A stretch of DNA of 64,000 nucleotides, taken from positions 49,747 to 113,746 of the forward strand of contig JACAVV010000016.1 of NCBI GenBank assembly GCA_024648695.1, given 5' to 3'. The position numbers were made by a program, and so were the translations under genes. The notes beneath the pieces were generated by a model that made no database searches, was not told where the DNA came from, and saw nothing but the letters and a program-made list of their open reading frames with translations. Numbering within the stretch: position 1 is the first letter of the stretch; the number at the start of each line of letters is the position of its first letter. This document shows, piece by piece, positions 48,101-54,180 of this stretch. This stretch comes from Nitrospina sp. Its GTDB lineage: Bacteria; Nitrospinota; Nitrospinia; Nitrospinales; JACRGP01.

Positions 48101-49594
48101 AGATTCGCTACCCCCCAAGTATGTCGAGTAAATCACTCCAGCCGCATCTAATTTGACCAAAAAGGCATCGAAGTCACCTCCACCAAAAGTACTTTGAAAA
48201 GCGTTTGTGAGAGGTGAAAAAGATCCCGTTGTTTGGCCGGTTATATATAGATCTAATGAGGAATCAATCGCAATTGCTCTGCCTATTTCGTCACCATCCC
48301 CGCCGATATAAGTGGAATTGGGTAAACTGGCTCCTGATGAGGATAATTGAAAAACGAAGGCATCCCTGTTTCCCAAAACCTCTGTAGAAATGGGGGTGCC
48401 CGCAGTGGGGAAATTATCAGATTCGGTCATGCCCGTTACATAGGCGTTTAAGCTCGCGTCAAGAACAATACCATAAGCAACATCCCCACTATCTCCGCCG
48501 ACATAGGTTGAAAAGTCCAGGTCGGTCCCCGTAGCGTTGAATCGGGCCACAAAGGCATCCCTGAAATCGCCATGGGTCTCATCATAAGCCCCGGTCGTGG
48601 TTGGGAAATCTGTAGACCCTGCTTCTCCCACAATGTACACAGCTCCCGATCCCGCAACGGCAATATCGTTAGCCAAATCAGAAAACCCAATTCCTCCGGT
48701 CCCACCCAGGTAGGATGAAAACTCCAGTATCGGGTCGATAACAAGTGGTAATTCCTGATTATAAGATGCCACTTTATAACCCACCCGGTTATCTTTCTTA
48801 AGGATATAACCACCTGCCACCTTTTCTTTCTTACCTCGTATTTGTTGATAGATTTTCGGAGCGTGTTGCAAAATTTTTCTACTTTGGGTTTTTATTAAAA
48901 GGTTACCCTGATCATCCAGTACCATGGATTCGGCACCTTCAAATTCCATTTCGATAACTCCAGGATCGGCGCCGGGAAAAAGAATGTAGTCGTATTCGAG
49001 AGAATGGGGATTGCCGTAATAAATCAGGTCAATGTTGGGGTAAACGTCCTTATAAAGAACCTTACTGTAATTGGGAATATTCCTCTGCCATTTAGAGGGA
49101 TCCCTTCCTTTCAAATAATTTGTTTTCGTGACAAGTTTCTCTTTGCCCAAAATTTGAGGATTGGGGTTAGCACCCATCAATCGCATTCTTATGGACGATG
49201 CGGTCACAATATTGGTGTCCAGATTTTTGCCCTTTAAAACCAATACAGTCTCTTGAGGAGTAAAAAATAATCCATAACCATCGCCATGAGACATAAAGCG
49301 GACTTGCTGATCCGTCTGCCCCCTATTGGCTTCAAAACGTAGAGGAAGTTTATTTAAGCTTTGGACCGCTCGGGTTTTAACCTTAGCCGGATTGTTTTGG
49401 GAAATTGGTGTAGTTGTGCCAAAGAGTTTTTTTCCTACTTTCTTTGACTGATTTACCTTATTGAAGGTATCTGTACGAACGACTCTTGATGTTTCGCCTT
49501 TATTCTCGGGAGAGTATTCGGTGCTGTACTCAAATAAGGTGAGAGCGACTAAAAACACCAGGGGAAAAATTCCCCAAAAAAATTTTTTACTCAT
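39155..49594 (-). CDS. Giant secreted protein with four beta-propellers and Ig repeats
   Basis: A 3479-residue protein with an N-terminal membrane or signal segment (about 4-20). Approximate residues: an SBBP-associated N-terminal domain 75-290 (FEANRGQTDQQVRFMSHGDG; NIDLIYYGNPHSLEYDYILF); SBBP beta-propeller 290-760 (YSTYLGGS..D repeats); BACON-like 765-870; NHL-like propeller 871-1148 (VREFNGTTGDFIGVFG repeats); BACON-like and PKD-like 1150-1360; BACON-like to 1470; second NHL-like propeller 1475-1755; BACON-like and PKD-like 1758-1965; seven VCBS repeats 1968-2325; eight putative Ig repeats 2328-3088; PKD-like 3078-3172; C-x4-CN domain 3175-3320; SPYWQ domain 3321-3479. The back half is collinear with the next gene. 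No catalytic motif recognised. Probably an extracellular adhesin or matrix protein. Confidence 0.83.
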   Translation of the reverse strand: MSKKFFWGIFPLVFLVALTLFEYSTEYSPENKGETSRVVRTDTFNKVNQSKKVGKKLFGTTTPISQNNPAKVKTRAVQSLNKLPLRFEANRGQTDQQVRFMSHGDGYGLFFTPQETVLVLKGKNLDTNIVTASSIRMRLMGANPNPQILGKEKLVTKTNYLKGRDPSKWQRNIPNYSKVLYKDVYPNIDLIYYGNPHSLEYDYILFPGADPGVIEMEFEGAESMVLDDQGNLLIKTQSRKILQHAPKIYQQIRGKKEKVAGGYILKKDNRVGYKVASYNQELPLVIDPILEFSSYLGGTGGIGFSDLANDIAVAGSGAVYIVGEAGSTDFPTTTGAYDETHGDFRDAFVARFNATGTDLDFSTYVGGDSGDVAYGIVLDASLNAYVTGMTESDNFPTAGTPISTEVLGNRDAFVFQLSSSGASLPNSTYIGGDGDEIGRAIAIDSSLDLYITGQTTGSFSPLTNAFQSTFGGGDFDAFLVKLDAAGVIYSTYLGGSESEEGRAIAVDDDNHPYIAGETSSSNMPVGDLAVYDASLNGGADGFISGFYNDGSGVFYSTYLGGSDDTNMDRTLAIAVNGSTSEIYVTGATDSTDFPTKNAFQSTHLSGNHIDAYVTKLDPNINGSGSLIYSSYLGGGEDDQGRGIDINSAGNAFVAGFTKSDDFPTVNPLQTFSHADGAEDDAFVTVMSTPSSGNGILFFSSYMGGDGDDKALAIDVDSASDIYITGVTSSSDYPTTNGVVQGTSSFGISGSDTFVSKIAGEPGTLQFTQITPGGFNFQGLEGGPQSSASIDFEVTNTGDNSYTLSVTTAENWLSSNLSGSVTVNPGNKINVSISANSNADTLPVGITSSSVFFNNITDGNGNVSQVAVIQVLPSDLVDLFLVNNLNAVKQFSGSTGDLIKTFIANVGSTAGQILVHPTSGNFLIAATTKVIEFDGETGDSLGIFGDTGNGDIVDAEFMSFHPGTGNLFIGDKFHDYILEYDGTTGVLQGTFVPTSGSFEPIGIAFHPITHNLFVADFNGEIEHFNGDTGSALGTFGQTDTNLTGPVAIAFHPITHNLLVSDFFTQDVREFNGTTGDFIGVFGETASRLNAEPHSLVFHPISNNLFVDDRDAGSLDVLEFDGVSGDFVGVFGDTGNETNVPQHLVFKPLPSMVVVPEEGFSASGQAGGPFSPDSKLYTVLNTTDSVLDVSLSNNENWITKSTSISGSETDISGFQVQPHLVSALNIEIDDDANVLSQGSHADTVTITNDTDGTGNTTRSVDLVIDGLDVFNLAGNPNPVGSGNSSVFSVLVVGDMGTGINYNWSANCPSLSNGTFDDNTLASPTWTAPINNSGSAQTCTISLNIDNGEGLMASDNFTQTVSFSGGTLSVTPADFLQSLGLVGGPFNPTTLDYTVSNTGGTAINFTATNSGNENWTTVTITGDTLLDPGEQSTVTVTIDSDANSLSAGSYSDTISFTNTTNGIGNTTRDVDLSVLDVGTANLLVADFTSDGGVFEFDASQGGLVGTFKDTIKPNFIGFHPVTGNFLALFSNKILEYNGETGAFIGTLGDTDTNLSLARSFLVNPVTGNLLVADLINSDVRRFDASTGNYIGNFGNTSANVISPFGLAFHPVTGNLLVSDNDPSHADIREFDINTGNFIGAFNIDPVGGNPTAIIFNPNNGNLLVGENSTSSIIEFDGTTGAKIGTFGDATSSNLGDGPFQMAFHPISGDLFVPDPVMNGKVLEFNGFNGSLFGDFGAVDASVETPIALAFRPLSALLVTPLASLDVFGSEGGPFSPSSEDYLLQNSGSSSLTYSISKNESWVSVKEDDNGTFTETTGGTLGVGESITLRIEINSNANSLAAGDHSDTVTITNTTNGDGNTTRTVNLTINNFSVTNISGTPNPVDSGNSASLSASVVGDEGTGLVFAWTSDCPNGLPNEGTFSDATIANPIWTAPVNTTGSQQSCTITVDVNNGQGLQDSSSFSQAVNFEIDLNTASFSNSGQNLGIDNTNGMGLGDLDGDGDLDAFFANGNGKANKVFLNNGQGVFFDTGQKINVKDSNDVALGDLDGDGDLDAFIANGSGQGNNAMRNNGQASFTAFGNSQGNGNSYAVGLGDLNGDGDLDAFIANDGSNKVWDNFGDGNFSDFGQALGASNSRDVALGDLDGDGDLDAFVANASQQANRVWLNNGKGEFSNSGQALGSASSFGVALGDMDGDGDLDAIVANAGTVDDQGTNDVNEVWLNDGNGNFSIHQNLMTTVSHAVALVDVDGDGDLDAVFANHSQVVLGEINFPNDIFTNDGSATFTQSDQFLGGEESNDIQMADLDNDGDQDAFFGNSGPNKVWFNEEELPARILPIEDEIAVVGTEYIGPSPVFTGGAPITWTLLSGPTGMTINGSTGVVTWPEPVEGFNLVSIRADNGVESDIESWGVQANDNGIAPDIEPIANQTVVEDVPFSLPPLEVSGTEPITFLKVNGPTDLTVDAVTGEINWDAPTQTGSPHTVSIQAVNFDEGVPIGSDTESFDITVVADPIAPVISAVPDAFIESVASYEFTPTVSGTAPMFWTLLEGPEGMTIDSNTGKLRWQNPTLDGSPHPVSVFVVNSVNFDSESWNLNVTAPAEVIDNITIIEQETFVDTVKINTNDTPTLTGDPQTCDRTQGPPGMVVQLIEPGVQGIDEFCLNNWPNPLSVDSPYTVQMDIGDDLGNTHTERFILTVVKPVPIIDPIANQSTDAGETFIGPTPIVSGIKPIVWDLLAGPPGMVIDELTGVVAWPNPTPGNHIVILQAENEAGIDTEFFSLRVTGSLVAPVIISPGLQSGTAPDLKPQLNVNPPEATVRIQAGIPYTGPSFTVTGVRPIDWALFAGPADMTIDPVTGVVSWANPIETGSPFTITVLAENANGSDTVSWLLDVDDELDAPQIDNSFEVEEIEEGVKYTVDIPVEEGQSPFSCQLINSPEGMTAEFFRAGLGFAEHCKVTWDEPVPAANNAAHPVKLRITDERGLSDEVDWQLLVSPVAGPVVSPVNDKTIVPGVIYTESLDIISGTNPVSWRLTSKPDGMLIDDELGIVTWAKPVLGSHVVTAEAGNGASIGIESWTVHVQNTLIPDLSLDNGPFGFPNPVETAGDVAMILEATDNQSSSLTFSWSAECATLGDNGSFNDPALKNPIWFAPPNPLGTQENCIIKVIVSNGEGLSEEAQFIQGVLPPGQFEFINIIRNHFHPACFRQSCNQSLTKFSVTNTAAVRRKIKVEASKNWLDIDPDPVVTDNVPEFDIPVVHDVIVPQANSASVELDPNQTATFTAQINNNITALGKGNSEGRVMFVDEDTGDPLGSFDIALTVLADPFAGDKSDKVFSPYWQADNQVYTFLAFSHPGLEDMSSKIGVVLNAIQNDGAPFGPNVEFTVTEDSTQRVFIVGTNNPVINPEFIPTAHFISGTTSGRHGQLVIAPKATHPDTRLGSGGATGQGYPAVTMLNIWGAVVVQATSTGFAMEFVGDGQDSRAIHFPVVSGIN

Positions 49595-49874
49595 TACCTT
49601 ACACCGAATAAGGATGAAATATTCTATACAACAAATACCCTGTCAATTTCTTATCTATCAATGAATATAGGCCTAATAAACTGAATTATTGGGTATTAAA
49701 TGATAACAAAGGGGCCCAGGTTTATCAATGGCATTTAAATGCGGCATTACCTAAAGTCCCGATTTACAAGGGTTTCATTTGATGAAAACTACTGAAAATA
49801 TAAGATCTTCAGAATTCCGAATACCCCAAAAGGGGGAATTCAAACCATTTTGTTTAGAACGGGGTTCGCCTTTT

Positions 49875-51695
49875 TTACATCATCATTTCGGATGCGGCTT
49901 CGTAGGATTGGGGATGGTTTTTGACGTAGAGTTGTGGAAGGACTTTGGTACCAAAATGGGTGATGTACAAAAATACATGTTCACGGGCATTAATCCTTAA
50001 GGCCCAGGGATCGAAATCCTCTCTGTAAAAATCTTCATAACGTTTAATGGCTTCTGGAATAGTGACTCCCGATTCAGGCGTGTAATAATAATCCAGAGCC
50101 AGATCGTGCTCCGGGTTAATTTCCGGTTTCACATTCATATCTTCAAGCATCGTCCAGACAGGCGCATTTTTGTAAAGAACGAAGAAATACATTTCGACCG
50201 AGTTAATGATTTCCTGATGATCTAAAAGGAAAGCGCGAGTTTCGTCGCCTTCTTCCTGAGTTTCGGTGGGAAAGCCGAAAAATCCCATCACGTGCGACCA
50301 AATGCCGACCCGCTGGCATTCTTTTAAATTCTGAATGGCGACATCGATCTTGGTATCTTTTTTCACCAGCTTAATGATGCGCTCGTTAGCCGATTCCAAA
50401 CCGAAATAAAGCGACCGGCATCCGGATTGGGCGGCCAAATCCCACACTTCAGGATCCTTCAAGGATTCTTCGAAACGAATCAGGGTCGTCCAGTAGATAT
50501 CCAGCCCGCGCTCCACCATCATCGGTGGCAGTTTGATGAACAGGGCCGGTGGAAACGATTCGTCGGTAAAAATAAAATGTTTGGCGTCGTATTTTTTCGC
50601 CAGAGCTTCCAGTTCATCGACAATTTGATCCGCGTGTTTGGCGCGATACTGGTCGATGTACCCCGCTCCGTGGTCGCAGAAGGTGCATTTGCCCCAGTAA
50701 CATCCACGGGTTCCCAAATAAGGCACCAGTTTCTCTGGAGAAAAATATTTTTCCCAGGGCAAACCATCGAAATCCGGGAGAGGCAATTCCGTCACGCGCT
50801 CGGTATGTAGCAACTCATTCGCATGGACTTCGCCCTCCTCGTCTCTCCAGGTGCAATTGGGCACCTGGGTCATGGGAATCTTTCCATCCTGGGCTTCCAC
50901 CAAACGCACCAGCGAATGCTCGCCTTCAAAATAAATCATGGAATCGAAGGCCTGATCAAAAAACGCTTTCTTTTCGTTCAACACGTTTTTAAGTCGGGTG
51001 ATGATGTTTCCACCTACGGTCACATGAATGTCCGGATATTCTTTCTTGATCAGAGTGGAAAAGGTGATCCCCGACATGAGTTGCACCGGCGTGCCAATGG
51101 AAATTCCCACGACACCGGGCCGTTCTTCTTCAATTGCAGGTTTCACCAATTGCCGGTAGATATCCGTATATATATTAACCGTGTCATCAAAGGGAGCTTT
51201 CAATAAATCGTCGGATACCCAGGGCCGGTACAAATTGAGATTGCTTTCCACAGGATAAAAATTGATCGCCGCCGGGTAATAAGAAATCGAAATAAACTCC
51301 ATCACCTCACGAAACGCATTCAACGCCCATTCAGCCTTGTCCACATCGTAAAATTCCTGCGAACGCATGATCTCCTTGGCCCGCAACACTTTCTGTATAT
51401 GATGTTCCAGATCGAGGTACTGGTATTGCGACATCACCTCCAGCAATTCCTTCTCCTGGTCGTCCAGACCGCTCTTGATTTTTCGTTCGCGCAGTTCTTC
51501 CAAACGGTTCTCCACCCGTTGACGAATGAATTCAAGAAATTCGCGGGTATAAAAGTGATCGAACATTTCCACGCTGATATCTTTTTGAACCACCGGAATG
51601 CCATTTTGCCGCAAAACCGCCGTAAGACTGGGAAGCGCCAGGTAGGGAGCGGTGGGAACCCACTCAGGTGGAAACAGGAGCAGAACTTTTTTCAT
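49875..51695 (-). CDS. B12-binding domain/radical SAM protein
   Basis: A 606-residue protein. The N-terminal part (KKVLLLFPPEWVPTAPYLAL, then PGVVGISIGTP and HVTVGGNIIT) is a cobalamin-binding-like Rossmann domain with a long helical insert at about 55-180. The radical SAM core starts near 325. The [4Fe-4S] cysteines are C332, C337 and C340 in GTRGCYWGKCTFCDHG, so the spacing is CX4CX2C rather than the usual CX3CX2C. SAM-binding features follow (FIFTDESFPP, RSLYFGLESANERI). Such enzymes methylate or rearrange unreactive carbons, for instance in lipid or cofactor synthesis. The substrate is unknown. It stands alone on its strand. Confidence 0.88.
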   Translation of the reverse strand: MKKVLLLFPPEWVPTAPYLALPSLTAVLRQNGIPVVQKDISVEMFDHFYTREFLEFIRQRVENRLEELRERKIKSGLDDQEKELLEVMSQYQYLDLEHHIQKVLRAKEIMRSQEFYDVDKAEWALNAFREVMEFISISYYPAAINFYPVESNLNLYRPWVSDDLLKAPFDDTVNIYTDIYRQLVKPAIEEERPGVVGISIGTPVQLMSGITFSTLIKKEYPDIHVTVGGNIITRLKNVLNEKKAFFDQAFDSMIYFEGEHSLVRLVEAQDGKIPMTQVPNCTWRDEEGEVHANELLHTERVTELPLPDFDGLPWEKYFSPEKLVPYLGTRGCYWGKCTFCDHGAGYIDQYRAKHADQIVDELEALAKKYDAKHFIFTDESFPPALFIKLPPMMVERGLDIYWTTLIRFEESLKDPEVWDLAAQSGCRSLYFGLESANERIIKLVKKDTKIDVAIQNLKECQRVGIWSHVMGFFGFPTETQEEGDETRAFLLDHQEIINSVEMYFFVLYKNAPVWTMLEDMNVKPEINPEHDLALDYYYTPESGVTIPEAIKRYEDFYREDFDPWALRINAREHVFLYITHFGTKVLPQLYVKNHPQSYEAASEMMM

Positions 51696-52054
51696 AAAGG
51701 AATCTCTTTGTTAAAATAAAACCTGGAACCGCCGGAATCATTTTCCTGGTTGAAAATTTTCAGAAACTGCATTTGTTGTTGATCTGGATTTGTGACTCTA
51801 AGGAAAAGTATATGATATCATAAGAATAGGTTCAGCCCAAAAGTACAACGCTTTCAGGATTCTGCCCGCTTTGCCCGGTGGTGCTAGCGTCTTGGGCGAA
51901 CCGGGATTTTTATGGGATTTATTAAAAGTTAGTGGTAGCATTGGGAAATCAATATCCACTATAACATCCGCTTCCCCTGCATGTTCCCGCTGGGTAACCT
52001 TTTGGGAAAGTCCCCCGGAACCGGATCCAAATAAACGAAGAGGTGAAGAATTCT
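51696..52054. other. Divergent intergenic region
   Basis: About 360 bases between the radical SAM gene (minus) and a small conserved gene (plus). A TATGATATCATA palindrome (around 51811-51822) could be an operator. An AGAGGTG ribosome binding site for the plus-strand gene lies just inside the right end. I see no RNA gene. Confidence 0.4.
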
Positions 52055-52555
52055 ATGTCTAATCTGGAAACCCCCACAGACGTGAAAGCAAAAATCATTT
52101 TGGACGAAGCAAACCTGGCATTTTGCGAAACGGCCGAACGTAACGACAAACAAGGCGAGCGCACCAAAGATGGATCCTGCTGGGAACCCGGCAAAATGGA
52201 AGGCGAATTCGATGAATCCGATTTCGACAAGATTCTGGACCTGCAGTTGGAGGCGGCGCGGATTTGTGACGACAACCCGGAACTGGAAGACCTGACGGCT
52301 GATTTGTTTCAGAAGGTCACGCCGGAAAACGCGGAAGAGATCCTGAAAGATGCTTCCGGCAACCAGGGCATTTGCGACCTTGCAAAAATCAGCGTTCAGA
52401 TTTTTTTACTGCGCTTTCCTACGGTGCAAGCGTTTGTCAACAAAGGTCATCCTTTGGTTTTGGCCACCGATGAATACATGCTGGAAAATGCCGACAAGCA
52501 AAATTGGCACGATTACAATAACATTGCCCGCGATATGGGATGGATCGATTCCTGA
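52055..52555 (+). CDS. Conserved hypothetical protein next to NapG-like ferredoxin
   Basis: A 166-residue protein starting at the ATG at 52055, which has AGAGGTG 9 bases upstream (an in-frame GTG lies four codons earlier). It is acidic, predicted largely helical, and has four cysteines (AFCETAER, GSCWEPG, RICDDN, GICDLAK). It has neither a signal peptide nor a membrane segment. I do not recognise the family. The polyferredoxin gene starts 87 bases downstream on the same strand, so a role as an assembly or accessory factor for that protein is possible but unproven. Confidence 0.6.
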   Translation: MSNLETPTDVKAKIILDEANLAFCETAERNDKQGERTKDGSCWEPGKMEGEFDESDFDKILDLQLEAARICDDNPELEDLTADLFQKVTPENAEEILKDASGNQGICDLAKISVQIFLLRFPTVQAFVNKGHPLVLATDEYMLENADKQNWHDYNNIARDMGWIDS

Positions 52556-52641
52556 GCCTGTGCACTGTCAATGAACCGGGCCCAGGGACCTTTAGTCGGC
52601 ATGGTGCTCTGCTAATTCCCTTTCCCCTATCGATGTAGATC

Positions 52642-54141
52642 ATGGATTTTCGATACAAACTATCCAAAGAAGTTTTCAAAAACAAAAAAATTCCTGCGAA
52701 GTCTCGGACCAACGAAGATCACATTTCGGAGGATCAACGGGGCGACGAGTCTTACGTGGGCACGAAAAAAATTCGTGCACGAATCAATAAACGTGCGGGT
52801 GACGACGACAACCAGGTGATGAGTCTGGATAAGGAAACCATCACGCCTCAAACGCCACCTCCGGTCATCGAAGAAAACCAGGAAGTGTCACGGCGGGGAT
52901 TGTTCCGCATGACTTCCTATGCCGCCGAAATAGCCGAGAAGGAAAAAGAAGAAAAAAAGCTTTTAAAGAAAAAAAAGAAAGTCGTCAAAAAGAAAAAGAA
53001 GAAGAAAAAAGTAGCCAGCCAGGAGGAGGCAACGCCTTCTGTCGAACCTCTCCCAGCCGAAGCCGTTGCAACACAGGGACCGGCAGAAACAGCAGAGCCC
53101 TCCGATCCACCCAAACCCAAAAAAGGTTGGTTCAAACGAACGGGCCAGATTTTAGCAGGATGGTTTGCGGATCCTGTCAAGCAGGAACAAATTGCTCTAG
53201 GCCTAATTCCCCAGGAAGAGGAGGAAGAAAAAGCCACCTCTCCCGCCGCCAATGCCGAAGCCACCGATGAATCGGTTGAGGCCCCTGGGACCATTAAAGT
53301 CGACCCCAGGGAAGTCTCGCGGGAGGCCTTGCAATCGGCAAAGGACCAAGACAGTTTCTTTGGGCTGGAAGATGACGACGAACCGGAAAAAGAACTCAGT
53401 CGTAGAAATCTCATGCGTCAAGGGGTTCATTATTTTGCTAAACCCACTGTTGATTCGGTCCAAAAAAAGGTCGACGCGGTCAACGAAACGGTTAGCAAGA
53501 TCACCAAGCGCGTGCCTCTCATCCGGCCTCCCGGTGCTATCACCGAACGCAAGTTCCTGCAAGCCTGTACGCGATGCGATAAATGCATTCACGCTTGCCC
53601 CAAGGACGCCATTTTAAAAGCTCCGAAATCCTTTGGCATGCTAGTGGTAGGAACACCTTATATCGACCCGATCAAGAATCCTTGCGTGATGTGCGACGGC
53701 CTGCCCTGTATCCCGGCTTGTCCCGATGAGGCTTTGTTGCCGGTGGAAGGTGGACCGCCCGCCGTCAGTATGGGTCACGCCATACTTGATAAAAAGAAAT
53801 GTCAGGCTTATGGAGAATATTTTTGCCAACAGTGCGTGATCGATTGCCCCATTCCGGGAGCCATCACTCAAGTGGACCAAAAACCGGTCATTAATAGAAA
53901 AGCGTGTACCGGATGCGGGGTTTGCGTGAATTCCTGCAACACGGTAAACATTCCGGTGGCGATCAAAATCAAACCCATCATGGTGACCGAAAGCCAGATC
54001 CGCAAGAAAATGCTGGAAGAGCAAAAAGCGAAAGAAGCAGAAGAAAAGAAAAAACGTCAACTGGAGGAAGAGCAAAAAGAACTGGAACTACAAGCCGCCG
54101 AATCTTCTTCTGACTCAAATGACCCACCTGAAAACCCTTAA
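52642..54141 (+). CDS. NapG-like four-cluster ferredoxin with long lysine-rich N-terminal extension
   Basis: A 499-residue protein. Residues 300-470 are a NapG/MauN-type polyferredoxin with four [4Fe-4S] motifs: CTRCDKCIHACP, CVMCDGLPCIPACP, CQAYGEYFCQQCVIDCP and CTGCGVCVNSCN. The spacing matches NapG, a periplasmic electron carrier of nitrate reductase systems. The first 300 residues are unusual: charged and low in complexity, with a run of lysines (108-123) and two Tat-like SRRxLxR motifs (SRRGLFRM at 83 and SRRNLMRQ at 253), neither followed by a hydrophobic stretch. An in-frame ATG at 52819 (residue 60) is an alternative start. A charged coiled-coil tail (465-490) ends the protein. It may be cytoplasmic, with the Tat motifs as relics. 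The redox partner is unknown. Confidence 0.85.
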   Translation: MDFRYKLSKEVFKNKKIPAKSRTNEDHISEDQRGDESYVGTKKIRARINKRAGDDDNQVMSLDKETITPQTPPPVIEENQEVSRRGLFRMTSYAAEIAEKEKEEKKLLKKKKKVVKKKKKKKKVASQEEATPSVEPLPAEAVATQGPAETAEPSDPPKPKKGWFKRTGQILAGWFADPVKQEQIALGLIPQEEEEEKATSPAANAEATDESVEAPGTIKVDPREVSREALQSAKDQDSFFGLEDDDEPEKELSRRNLMRQGVHYFAKPTVDSVQKKVDAVNETVSKITKRVPLIRPPGAITERKFLQACTRCDKCIHACPKDAILKAPKSFGMLVVGTPYIDPIKNPCVMCDGLPCIPACPDEALLPVEGGPPAVSMGHAILDKKKCQAYGEYFCQQCVIDCPIPGAITQVDQKPVINRKACTGCGVCVNSCNTVNIPVAIKIKPIMVTESQIRKKMLEEQKAKEAEEKKKRQLEEEQKELELQAAESSSDSNDPPENP

Positions 54142-54180
54142 CCTCCTAATCCCAGCTATTTAATTTTAACAAATTAGGGT

